DNA from: UBA5209 sp034002865
GTDB lineage: Bacteria > Patescibacteriota > Dojkabacteria > SC72
Length of the DNA stretch: 48,514 nt
Direction: 5' to 3'
Assembly: GCA_034002865.1 (NCBI GenBank)
Contig: JAVEZR010000005.1
Coordinates: forward strand, 1 to 48,514
Part shown: in pieces, positions 7,921 to 15,795 of the stretch
How positions within the stretch are numbered: position 1 is the stretch's first letter
Layout: every line of letters begins with the position of its first letter
Position numbers and translations under genes: made by a program
Notes under the pieces: model-generated
The model's input: only the letters and a program-made list of their open reading frames with translations
The model's database searches: none
Told to the model about the DNA's origin: nothing

Positions 7921-8631
7921 ATGAATATGATAGACGGAATTTTACTAATAGACAAGCAGGAGGGTATAACCTCATACGATGTAATTAGAAAATTAAAGAG
8001 AGTGTTTGAGAGAGGGCAAAAGATTGGGCATGCTGGAACTCTTGATCCATTCGCTACTGGATTGTTAATAGTACTCCTAGGTAGGGCAACCAAGCTTATG
8101 AATACTTTTCATACTTTTGATAAGGGATATTTAGTAGATGCTCAATTAGGCTTCTGTACTGATACTCAAGATATTACCGGTAAGGTTGTAGAGAGGAATG
8201 AAAGTATTAAGCCATCATTGGAGGATATAGAGGGGGTGATCAAGAAAGAGCTTTTAGGAGATATATCTCAAACACCACCAATGTACTCTGCAAAAAAGGT
8301 TGATGGTAAGAAAGCATATGAGATTGCAAGAGAGGGTAGAACTGTTGAACTTCAAGCTAGAGATATTACTGTGAGCAAGTATGATGTAGTTAAATATGAG
8401 TATCCATATATATCTTGTAATGTACTTTGCTCTACTGGTACATATATACGTACCCTTATAGATGACCTAGGTAAGAAGTTAGGTTCATACGCTACAGCTA
8501 CTACTCTTAGAAGAGTGAATATTGGTGATTACAATGTTAAAGATGCTTTAAGCTCACAGAAGATCTCTACTCTATCAGAGGAGGAGATATTAAAGTATGT
8601 AATTGATATATCTAAAGTAAGGAGTATATAA
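7921..8631 (+). CDS. truB: tRNA pseudouridine(55) synthase TruB
   Basis: TruB converts U55 in the tRNA T-loop to pseudouridine. The 236-aa protein has GILLIDKQEGITSYDV at the N-terminus and GTLDPFATG with catalytic Asp42, followed by the GRATKL and CSTGTYIRTLIDDLG motifs of the family. It is slightly shorter than E. coli TruB, ending soon after the catalytic domain, without a full PUA domain. The start has ATG codons at residues 1 and 3; the first is used here. It is followed 2 bp later by rsmI, whose AAGGAG ribosome site lies in the end of truB. Confidence 0.95.
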   Translation: MNMIDGILLIDKQEGITSYDVIRKLKRVFERGQKIGHAGTLDPFATGLLIVLLGRATKLMNTFHTFDKGYLVDAQLGFCTDTQDITGKVVERNESIKPSLEDIEGVIKKELLGDISQTPPMYSAKKVDGKKAYEIAREGRTVELQARDITVSKYDVVKYEYPYISCNVLCSTGTYIRTLIDDLGKKLGSYATATTLRRVNIGDYNVKDALSSQKISTLSEEEILKYVIDISKVRSI

Positions 8632-8633
8632 AT

Positions 8634-9332
8634 ATGGAGAAAGGTAAACTGTATGTAGTAGCAACCCCTATTGGTAATCTAGGAGATATTACTGTAAGGG
8701 CTATAGAGATTCTAAAGGGAGTTCCTTTTGTTTTAGCAGAAGATACTAGAGAGAGTATTAAGCTTCTAAAAAGATATGATATACCTACACAGCTAATCTC
8801 TTACAGGGATCAAAATCATGAGAGAATGATAGGGAAGATTAGAGAGAAACTAGATATGGGGCTTAATTTAGCATTAATATCTGATTGTGGTACTCCACTT
8901 ATTAGTGATCCAGGCTTTAAGTTAGTAAGGGAATTAAAACAGGATGGGTATGTAGTAGAGAGTATCCCAGGTCCAAGTGCCATTATTGCAGCTCTCTCTA
9001 TTAGTGGTTTGCCTACAGACAGATTTTCTTTCTTAGGATTTCTACCTAAATCAGATAAAAAGAGGGTTGAAATATTAAATATGTATCTTAGATTGGGTTC
9101 TACAGTAATACTGTATGAATCACCAAAAAGAGTTTTAGATTTATTAAATAGTATTCACTCCTGTTCTTTTGAAAGTACTGTTGTATTAGCAAAGGATTTA
9201 ACAAAGAAAAGAGAAGAGGTTCTCTCAGGTAGTACAGATGAGTTAATACAGATATTAAATGAAAGAGGTTTTAATATATCTCCACATGGTGAGTTTGTAG
9301 TAATGGTATATCCTAACTCCCAAAAAGAGTAG
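8634..9332 (+). CDS. rsmI: 16S rRNA (cytidine(1402)-2'-O)-methyltransferase RsmI
   Basis: RsmI 2'-O-methylates C1402 in the 16S decoding centre, the same nucleotide that RsmH (in this window) N4-methylates. The 232-aa protein has the tetrapyrrole-methylase fold with YVVATPIGNLGDIT (7-20), LAEDTRES, LISDCGTPLISDPG and the PGPSA loop. It is shorter at the C-terminus than the 280-aa enzymes, missing the small accessory region. It forms an operon with truB, and its last 20 bp overlap the end of convergent tatD. Confidence 0.94.
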   Translation: MEKGKLYVVATPIGNLGDITVRAIEILKGVPFVLAEDTRESIKLLKRYDIPTQLISYRDQNHERMIGKIREKLDMGLNLALISDCGTPLISDPGFKLVRELKQDGYVVESIPGPSAIIAALSISGLPTDRFSFLGFLPKSDKKRVEILNMYLRLGSTVILYESPKRVLDLLNSIHSCSFESTVVLAKDLTKKREEVLSGSTDELIQILNERGFNISPHGEFVVMVYPNSQKE

Positions 9333-10206
9333 TGTAATTACTGTCAGTAATCTCTTCTAAACTTTTTGCTGAGATATTCTTTACCTTAGCTGCATGTTGT
9401 ATAATCTCTTTTATTAATACAGGCCTTCCATATCTTTTTAGATCCTTTTTATTCTTCCTAAGACTTTGTGTTGGTAGAAATGGACCATCTGTTTCAAAAA
9501 GAATTCTTTCTACTGGTGTTACTTTAAGTATTTCTCTTACATTCTCTCCTGCGGGATATGTAATTATTGCATTAAAACCTATATAGAAACCCATATTAAG
9601 AATCTCTTCAACCATATCTATCTCTCCTGTATAGCTATGAAAGCAGCCTGTAAGAATACCTTTACCCTCCTGTGCAAGTATCTCAAGTACATCCTTAGTA
9701 CATTTGTTACTGCCGGATATATCTCTAGAGTGAATACTAAGTGGTAGAGAGTATTTCTTTGCTAATTTGCAGTGTAATCTAAAGGAGAGTTTCTGTACCT
9801 CAGTTAAATCCTCTTTCTGCTGATTACTGAATTGACCATATGTATTCATATTAAAGTAATCTAATCCTGTCTCCCCTATTGCTTTTACCTCTTCTATATT
9901 TTTCTCTAAGCTATCCTCAAAGAAAGAGAGCTGCTTTTTAGAATATTTGAAGATATCTAAACCTGTGAGTGAGGACCTTTGTACTGCCTCTTCAAATATG
10001 GTTGGATGAATACCAAGTGCTAAATCTGCGGTATTGGGAAAGACCCTATTTATCTTCTCTACAATATCAATGGTTTCTGCAAAGTCACCCATCTCTGTAC
10101 TTTGTACTAGTATTCTTTTACCATTCTCTTGTACAAACTCCTGTATGTCACTCTGGTAGTTTTCTAAGAGTGGACTGAGGGCCATATGTATATGTGAATC
10201 ATGCAT
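9313..10206 (-). CDS. TatD-family metal-dependent hydrolase (DNase)
   Basis: A TIM-barrel metal hydrolase of the TatD family, which includes 3'-5' exonucleases and D-aminoacyl-tRNA deacylases. Metal ligands are visible in order: HDSHIH (His5, His7), AIGETGLDYF (Glu), SIHSRD (His), CFHSYTG (His) and FETDGPFL (Asp). At 297 aa it is about 35 residues longer than E. coli TatD; the extra material lies between the first two motifs. The ATG at 10206 is preferred because the HIH motif follows directly. The exact substrate is not decidable. Confidence 0.88.
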   Translation of the reverse strand: MHDSHIHMALSPLLENYQSDIQEFVQENGKRILVQSTEMGDFAETIDIVEKINRVFPNTADLALGIHPTIFEEAVQRSSLTGLDIFKYSKKQLSFFEDSLEKNIEEVKAIGETGLDYFNMNTYGQFSNQQKEDLTEVQKLSFRLHCKLAKKYSLPLSIHSRDISGSNKCTKDVLEILAQEGKGILTGCFHSYTGEIDMVEEILNMGFYIGFNAIITYPAGENVREILKVTPVERILFETDGPFLPTQSLRKNKKDLKRYGRPVLIKEIIQHAAKVKNISAKSLEEITDSNYTTLFGS

Positions 10207-10288
10207 GTAGGTATTCTAACATACAAATTGTAGTATAATGTAGGGGATTTAAAATTTTATTTGGTATTGTGATACAATATGTTTTGTT

Positions 10289-10978
10289 ATGAAAAAGAAA
10301 TGGTATGTTAACTGGTTAGTAATTATTACTGTGTGTCTATTTGTTTCCTCTTTGGGACTTTTTTTTGCCTCTATTCAAGAATCTCTAGGTATTGTTAAAT
10401 GTGCCTATGGAGATGTAGTTATTGAGGGAGACAGAAATTGCCTATGTGATAGCCGTGGTAGAGTTGTTTGTGATGAGCAGATGGAGGAGTTTACTATTAA
10501 GTCCGAAGAGTTTGTAACAAACAACTTAAGCTTTACATATAAATATCTGAATCTTTCTGATGGTAGGAACTCAGTAACTCAAGATGTTGAATTTATGAAT
10601 ATCTCCCAAGTAGGAAATACACTGCGAGTAGTTGTTGAGAAGAATACCTTTTGTAATATAGATAACGAAGTAGCACCTCAGGTAGGGTTCTATAAGTTAG
10701 AGGATAATAGGATAATATTAACAATTGGTACAAACTTAGTAGATACCTCATACAGCATACCCTGTATTAGTGAAGATACCTTTCTGATTGGTGATATGCC
10801 TGTTAAGTTTGATAATGATGCAAAGCTACTCTATCAAGATCAGTATGGATCTTTAATACCATCTAGGAATTGCTCATATGAGGGATTCCTAAGAAATGAT
10901 GGAGATGTATATAACTCTTCTGATGGTTCTTTACTTTGTGTTTGTAAGCTTGGAGAGAGTGTATGTGAGAAAGAGTAG
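10289..10978 (+). CDS. Exported Cys-rich protein of unknown function
   Basis: I do not recognise this 229-aa protein. Residues about 8-28 form one hydrophobic helix after MKKKWYVNW, so it is probably exported and anchored by an uncleaved signal. Two similar Cys clusters bracket the domain: NCLCDSRGRVVCDE near the start and LLCVCKLGESVCEKE at the end. Both have the pattern C-x-C-x(5-6)-V-C plus acidic residues and are preceded by a Gly-Asp-Val. Two more Cys lie in the middle. Between them is a likely beta-rich, Asn/Asp-rich region. A TACAAT sequence lies 10 nt upstream of the ATG. It stands alone between tatD and convergent mraY. Confidence 0.75.
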   Translation: MKKKWYVNWLVIITVCLFVSSLGLFFASIQESLGIVKCAYGDVVIEGDRNCLCDSRGRVVCDEQMEEFTIKSEEFVTNNLSFTYKYLNLSDGRNSVTQDVEFMNISQVGNTLRVVVEKNTFCNIDNEVAPQVGFYKLEDNRIILTIGTNLVDTSYSIPCISEDTFLIGDMPVKFDNDAKLLYQDQYGSLIPSRNCSYEGFLRNDGDVYNSSDGSLLCVCKLGESVCEKE

Positions 10979-10988
10979 TAATATATTA

Positions 10989-12017
10989 CTACAGTATTCC
11001 TACATATACACCTAAGATACATGCAAAGAGTGTGAATAGCCAAAACCTCATAGTTACCTTGTACTGAGGCCATCCTACAGCTTGAAAGTGATGATGCAGT
11101 GGAGCTATCTTAAATATCCTTCTCTTTAGGAATTTCAGACTCAATAGCTGTATAGCACTAGAGCCCATTATTATCCATGTGACAGAGGTCATTAAGAAGT
11201 ATGCAGGTAAGTTGTTTGTAATAAGGCCGATAAAGAAGAGAGAGAATGCTATTGGCATAGCTCCAGGTCCTCCGTTCCAAAACCTTGCTGGTGGGATGTT
11301 GAAGTAAAGATCTACTACCTGTACTCCAAGCATAATTGCTAAGAAAGGAAGGAATTCATACTTGCCTTGTACAAGTAGAAGCATTGTAAAGGCAGATGTT
11401 ATTATCGTGAATATCCCTATCATTAAACCGTCTAAGCCATCTGTTAATTCTCCAGAATATATAGCAAACTGCCCTACTATTGCAGCAATTATCAATATCG
11501 CAGGTGTAACAGAGATTGTTAATACCTTTGTAATTGAAAGGATATTGAACTCTCCTGTGTTATACAGAAGAAACATAACTCCCAGATTAAGTAATATAGC
11601 TATTAATAGCTTAGCTAATCTCCATTCAAATGTCTCTTGTAGAGCCTTCATACGTGCGTTATTTTTCAGACCATTAGTAAAAATTGCTACATCTACAAAG
11701 CCCCAGAAACCGAAAAGTAGAAAACCTATGAGTAAGACTTGAAGAGATGGAGTCATGGGTACAAAGATATATGTGATTATTGGTACTACTAGCCATATTA
11801 AAATACCCCCCATATTTGGAGTACCGTTTGTTTTAGTACTGTTCATTATTCTTAAAAACATTGAGTTAGTACCCTTTGCAGAACCTAACTCTGTTTTCTT
11901 TAACCCACTTACCTGATTAAATCTATACAGAACTCCAATCATTATTGGAGCTAGTATTATTGAGGCTATTGTAGAGATGAGTAAGTAATCGAGACTTTCT
12001 TTTAAGATGGGAATCAT
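10989..12017 (-). CDS. mraY: Phospho-N-acetylmuramoyl-pentapeptide-transferase (MraY) homologue with altered catalytic motifs
   Basis: MraY moves phospho-MurNAc-pentapeptide from UDP to undecaprenyl phosphate to make lipid I. Its place after ftsI in the mraZ block and its multi-helix membrane profile (342 aa, about 10 helices) support the call. TNGTPNMGGILI (63-74), ELTDGLDGL (190-198) and the PLHHHF motif (His308-310) are conserved. However, the first Asp pair (E. coli D115-D116) reads Asp109-Val110 with the following Lys missing. The FMGDxGS motif that carries E. coli D267 reads FWNGGPGA (246-253), with no Asp. Activity by the standard mechanism is therefore doubtful, unless this is a lineage-specific variant. 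Confidence 0.85.
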   Translation of the reverse strand: MIPILKESLDYLLISTIASIILAPIMIGVLYRFNQVSGLKKTELGSAKGTNSMFLRIMNSTKTNGTPNMGGILIWLVVPIITYIFVPMTPSLQVLLIGFLLFGFWGFVDVAIFTNGLKNNARMKALQETFEWRLAKLLIAILLNLGVMFLLYNTGEFNILSITKVLTISVTPAILIIAAIVGQFAIYSGELTDGLDGLMIGIFTIITSAFTMLLLVQGKYEFLPFLAIMLGVQVVDLYFNIPPARFWNGGPGAMPIAFSLFFIGLITNNLPAYFLMTSVTWIIMGSSAIQLLSLKFLKRRIFKIAPLHHHFQAVGWPQYKVTMRFWLFTLFACILGVYVGIL

Positions 12018-12049
12018 TTCTATCTTTTATTAATTTATTTCTAATTATC

Positions 12050-13894
12050 TCAGTTTCTTTTTGGGATTTCTAGGTCATTTACAATACCTAGGAATATTTC
12101 AGTCCAAAGTGGTACTACTGTTGGAGAGGCATATGGGCTATTCTTTGGTTCTTCTAGTCTTACTAACATTATCATCTTAGCATCATCTGCAGGAGCAAAT
12201 CCTACGAAGGTTGTAATAGTTTTCTTCTCTTCATATCCAGGGCCATCTTTCTTAGCAACCTGTGCAGTACCTGTTTTTCCTGCTATGTAGTAATTCTTCA
12301 GTAACTCAATCTCTCTATCATTAATACCTCCATCCTCTATTACATGAGACATCATCTCTGCTACACTGTCTGCTACCTCTTTTGATACAGGTTGAGAGAG
12401 GACCTGCGGTGAAAATTTTATATTCTCTTTCTCATCAGATATCTCAGAAATTATATACGGCCTCATTCTTGTACCATGATTTGCAAATGTACTAATAGCG
12501 GAGGTAATTTGTAGTGGTGTAGCAGATATCCCCTGCCCGAAGGATGCAGTGATAATGTCTAGCTTAGTCCATAGGTTAAAAGGTTTAAGATAGCTAGTTG
12601 CTTCTTCCTGTAATCCGATACCAATAAATTCTCCAATTCCAAACTCCTTAAGTTTAGAGTAGTAGTATGCAGAATCTATTTCTAATGCAGTTTGAGCTAT
12701 GCATGGGTTGTTGGAGTTCTTTAACATATCTGCAAGATTTTGAACACCATCTGCTCTTTTATCCCATGTACTAATCTTTCTTCCTTTTAAGTCTGCATAT
12801 CCGGTTGCAGCATACAGATCTAAATATCCAGTAGCATCATCGCATGTATAATCCTTCGGTACGGAGTTTGATTCTAGTGCTAAAGCTACAGTTATTGGTT
12901 TATGTACAGAACCATACTCATACACATCAGAGACTGCTAAATTTTTAAAAATCCATGGATCTGAAACTCTCCAGTACTCATTTGGATTAAAGGTTGGATA
13001 GTTAGCCATTGTAAGAAGTTCTCCACTTTTAGGGTCCATGATTATTACAGTACCACTCTTTGCACCCGTTTTCTCTACACCCTCTTTGAGATATTTCTCT
13101 ACCTTGTTTTGAATAGAGGGACGTATTGTAAGGGTAAAATCTTTTCCAGATCTAGGAAGTAGAGGTTCATACTCTGCAGTTAGTATTGTATTACCTCTAG
13201 AATCTTTCTCCTCATATGTGTATCCTTCTTTACCAGTAATATCACCAAAGTAGAATCCTTCTATGCCATACTGCCCAAGATCATTACCTAGGGTGTCTTT
13301 ACCCATGAAGCCAAGAACATGAGAAGAGAGCTCTGCATTTGGATATATGCGTTTTAAACTCCTCTCAAAGTACAACCCAAACCCTTTCCTATCTATACTA
13401 TCATTACCAAATATGTTCTCTGCAGCTAGAGCATTTTTCTTCTCGTTATCTACTCCCTTAGCTAAGACTGCATATACGAAATCATCAGTTATTTTTGATG
13501 CAATGGTATCATTTTCTACTGCTAATATGGAGGATACTGTAGCAACAAAGGTATCCTTCTTACTAAAGAAAAGTTCTCTCTCTTTAGGATCTAAACTTAG
13601 AGTAGCATATATATTCCATATTGGTTGGTCTACAGCTAGTATTGTTCCATCACTAGCTCGTATACTGCCTCTCTCTGCCGTCTGTTTATTACTCTCATGG
13701 TACTGTTGCTTAGCCATTAGTTCAAATTTCTCAGATTCTAGTACTTGCCATCTAAAGGCTTGAGCTAAAATTACTAAACCCATGAGTGTTATCAGAAAGA
13801 TTACTAGGTTGTAATTGTTCTTTTGGATATTTGAAAAGAGAGAGCTCTTCTTAGAACTCTTTCTTGGGGAGTGTAAATGATTGAGACTACTCAT
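12050..13894 (-). CDS. ftsI: Division transpeptidase FtsI/PBP3 (class B penicillin-binding protein)
   Basis: Class B PBP that cross-links septal peptidoglycan. From the ATG at 13894 it is 614 aa with one N-terminal membrane helix (about 28-46), a PBP dimerisation domain starting RGSIRASDGTILA, and a transpeptidase domain with S-V-H-K (active Ser329), S-N-N (394-396) and K-T-G (540-542) in order. An upstream TTG at 13909 is possible but less likely. The gene overlaps the ftsL stop by 8 bp and is followed by mraY, the normal dcw order. PASTA domains are absent. Confidence 0.93.
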   Translation of the reverse strand: MSSLNHLHSPRKSSKKSSLFSNIQKNNYNLVIFLITLMGLVILAQAFRWQVLESEKFELMAKQQYHESNKQTAERGSIRASDGTILAVDQPIWNIYATLSLDPKERELFFSKKDTFVATVSSILAVENDTIASKITDDFVYAVLAKGVDNEKKNALAAENIFGNDSIDRKGFGLYFERSLKRIYPNAELSSHVLGFMGKDTLGNDLGQYGIEGFYFGDITGKEGYTYEEKDSRGNTILTAEYEPLLPRSGKDFTLTIRPSIQNKVEKYLKEGVEKTGAKSGTVIIMDPKSGELLTMANYPTFNPNEYWRVSDPWIFKNLAVSDVYEYGSVHKPITVALALESNSVPKDYTCDDATGYLDLYAATGYADLKGRKISTWDKRADGVQNLADMLKNSNNPCIAQTALEIDSAYYYSKLKEFGIGEFIGIGLQEEATSYLKPFNLWTKLDIITASFGQGISATPLQITSAISTFANHGTRMRPYIISEISDEKENIKFSPQVLSQPVSKEVADSVAEMMSHVIEDGGINDREIELLKNYYIAGKTGTAQVAKKDGPGYEEKKTITTFVGFAPADDAKMIMLVRLEEPKNSPYASPTVVPLWTEIFLGIVNDLEIPKRN

Positions 13895-14201
13895 TAGATT
13901 TATTAGCAACCAGAGTACTATCTTCTATATATACAACTGTTTGTTGCTTCTCCTGTGAAAGATTTAATTTCTTTTCAGAGAGACTCTCTATTACTTTAAT
14001 AGAGCTGTTCTTTGCAATCATCTCAGATATTTCTCTGTTCTCTTCCAATAGGTGATCTTTCTCAGTATTTAATGACTGAAGTTTTACACCTAAGGGTGTA
14101 AGTAATGAGTTAATGATTAACTGGGATATACCAAAGAGTATAAGGGAAGAAATAAATACCTTTGAAACTCTGTTTTTTGTTTTTCTTTCTGTATCTTTCA
14201 T
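13887..14201 (-). CDS. ftsL: FtsL-like division protein
   Basis: This 104-aa protein has a basic cytoplasmic start, one membrane helix (about 14-33), and then a predicted coiled coil rich in Leu, Glu and Lys (LQSLNTEKDHLLEENREISE region). Sequence similarity among FtsL proteins is low, so the call rests on this architecture and on position between rsmH and ftsI, where ftsL always lies in dcw clusters. FtsL bridges FtsB/FtsQ to the FtsWI synthase. It overlaps ftsI by 8 bp. Confidence 0.75.
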   Translation of the reverse strand: MKDTERKTKNRVSKVFISSLILFGISQLIINSLLTPLGVKLQSLNTEKDHLLEENREISEMIAKNSSIKVIESLSEKKLNLSQEKQQTVVYIEDSTLVANKSNE

Positions 14202-14218
14202 CTAGGCAGTAGAGTATT

Positions 14219-15106
14219 TTATTTTTTAATTACTGTTCTTAATTTCGCTGATGCGGATCTAGGATTCTTCTCTATTTCAATGTCGGTTGGGGCGATTACA
14301 TCATTGTAAAGAAGAACCCCTCTTCCGCTATCAACAAGATTGTTAAAGAAATCTTTAACAATACGATCTTCTAATGAATGAAAGGTTATCAAGGATAATC
14401 TTCCATTGCTGTTTAAGATCTCAAAGGAGTTGTCTAATCCGATTTTTAAACTATTAAGTTCATCATTTACCGCTATCCGCAGGGCCTGAAAGACCCTGCG
14501 TGATGGGTTCTTAGAACTTTGATGAGCTGCCGGCACAACTCTATAGACAAGTCCTGTAAGATCTCCAACTGTATTTATATCCGTAATATTTCTCTTTATC
14601 TCCTTAGCTATTCTTCTTGCATATTTCTCCTCTCCGTACGTAAAGAAAAGCTTTGTTAGCTCTTTCTCCGGTAATACGACGAGTAAATCTTTAGCTTTTA
14701 CACCTAGCTCTTCATCCATACGCATATCTAATGGTTCACTCTCCTGTTGATAGCTAAAACCTCTATTGAAAGAATCTTCTAGCTGTCTTGATGAGAGTCC
14801 TAAATCCATTAAAATGCCATCTGGTTCTCTTTTATATTTATCTGCTAGCTGCGCTATCTTAGAGAAATTAGATCTCTCTATTACCCAGTTCTGTTTTAGA
14901 GAGTCTTTGTAATACTCCTTTACAAAATCTATAGCGTGTTGATCTTGATCTATACTAAGTAGCAAACCTTCATCGTTAAGCTCTTTTAAGATTTCATAGC
15001 TGTGTCCTCCATCTCCTAATGTGCAATCTATGTAAAAGCCGTTAGGTTTAATAGAGAGGGAATCTATGGTCTCTTTAAGAAGTACAGGTATATGTATTTT
15101 CTTCAT
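14219..15106 (-). CDS. rsmH: 16S rRNA (cytosine(1402)-N(4))-methyltransferase RsmH (MraW)
   Basis: RsmH N4-methylates C1402 of 16S rRNA. The 295-aa protein begins with HIPVLLKETIDSLSI, then the SAM motif DCTLGDGGHS (about 29-38), GILMDLGLSSRQLE, RGFSYQQESEPLDMRMD, RRVFQALRIAVNDEL and SLITFHSLEDRIVK, all family hallmarks. It starts in a TAATG overlap with mraZ (the A and T shared), so it is translationally coupled. Partner enzyme RsmI acts on the same base and is encoded about 5.8 kb away at 8634. Confidence 0.96.
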   Translation of the reverse strand: MKKIHIPVLLKETIDSLSIKPNGFYIDCTLGDGGHSYEILKELNDEGLLLSIDQDQHAIDFVKEYYKDSLKQNWVIERSNFSKIAQLADKYKREPDGILMDLGLSSRQLEDSFNRGFSYQQESEPLDMRMDEELGVKAKDLLVVLPEKELTKLFFTYGEEKYARRIAKEIKRNITDINTVGDLTGLVYRVVPAAHQSSKNPSRRVFQALRIAVNDELNSLKIGLDNSFEILNSNGRLSLITFHSLEDRIVKDFFNNLVDSGRGVLLYNDVIAPTDIEIEKNPRSASAKLRTVIKK

Positions 15107-15543
15107 TACTTTTTCTCGTTTAGCTTACTAATTTCTTGAGCTATTTGATCTCCATTATCTTTTAGATATTTAAGCCTTTGATCCCATTTCTCTCTATCCC
15201 AAACCTCTATCCAATTAACTAGGCCAATGAAAACAACATCTTTAGTAAGGCCAGCATGTTCAAAAAGAGAGTCAGGGATTAGGAACCTACCCTGTTTGTC
15301 TATGGTAATCTCTGTTGCTCCTCCAACAAGGAATCTACTTGTATCACGGATATTTTTATTTATAAAAGAGCCATCTATTACTTCCTGTGCTACCCTACTC
15401 CACATCTCTTTATTAACGATTATTAATGAGTCTTCATATCCTCTTGTTAATATTATCTCCTCTCCAAGTTCATCTCTAAATTTCTTTGGAAGTGAGACTC
15501 TTTTCTTATCTGCTATTTTGCTTCTGTACTCTCCGATTATCAT
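15106..15543 (-). CDS. mraZ: MraZ, SpoVT/AbrB-type transcriptional regulator
   Basis: MraZ is the DNA-binding regulator at the head of dcw clusters. It has two SpoVT-AbrB half-domains. The first begins GEYRSKIADKKRVSLPKKFRD, and the second includes TEITIDKQGRFLIPDSLFEHAG. From the ATG at 15543 it is 145 aa, the usual length. A GTG nine codons upstream (15570) is possible but lies within the operator. The gene has its own promoter and a three-repeat operator at once upstream, implying the usual autoregulation of the mraZ-rsmH-ftsL-ftsI-mraY operon. Confidence 0.94.
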   Translation of the reverse strand: MIIGEYRSKIADKKRVSLPKKFRDELGEEIILTRGYEDSLIIVNKEMWSRVAQEVIDGSFINKNIRDTSRFLVGGATEITIDKQGRFLIPDSLFEHAGLTKDVVFIGLVNWIEVWDREKWDQRLKYLKDNGDQIAQEISKLNEKK

Positions 15544-15560
15544 ATTTATATGTATATCAT

Positions 15561-15620
15561 CTTTTACCACTTTTTACCACTTCCTGCCATTAATCTATCA
15601 TTTGATTTTAATGTGGTCAA
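15561..15620 (-). promoter_or_regulatory. mraZ promoter and MraZ-type operator (three TGG repeats at 10-bp steps)
   Basis: Minus strand -35 TTGACC (15620-15615), exactly 17 bp, then -10 TAGATT (15597-15592). Just downstream lie three direct repeats starting TGGCA, TGGTA and TGGTA, with the TGG triplets (CCA on the plus strand) at 15587-15589, 15577-15579 and 15567-15569, a strict 10-bp period. Known MraZ operators are tandem TGGG-type (or AAAGTG in mollicutes) repeats at the same period. The repeats cover the expected transcription start, so binding would repress. Confidence 0.75.
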
Positions 15621-15766
15621 GAGAGAAATACTACAAGCTGTCTCTTATATGAGAAACATATAGTTAAGGCTATTTACTCCTCTTATGAAAAATATGTAGG
15701 GTATCTGATAGATAAAAAGTTTGTGTTAGGCAGAAATACCTAATTAATAGCTATTAAATCATATTC

Positions 15767-15795
15767 GCTTTGTTATATGGACTACTATACAAAGC
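15767..15795 (-). other. Hairpin at the murA stop codon
   Basis: GCTTTGTATA (minus strand, from 15795) and a complementary TATAACAAAGC with one bulged base can form a stem over an 8-nt loop, starting within the murA TAG. It lacks a proper T-run, so it may be only a weak terminator or mRNA 3' stabiliser between murA and mraZ. The rest of the gap (15621-15766) shows nothing further that I can support. Confidence 0.35.

Noticed and set aside
7361..7975. Longer 204-aa version of the methyltransferase-like gene
   Set aside because: It would overlap the divergent truB gene and its extra residues are low-complexity. The ATG at 7888 gives a clean membrane-helix start.
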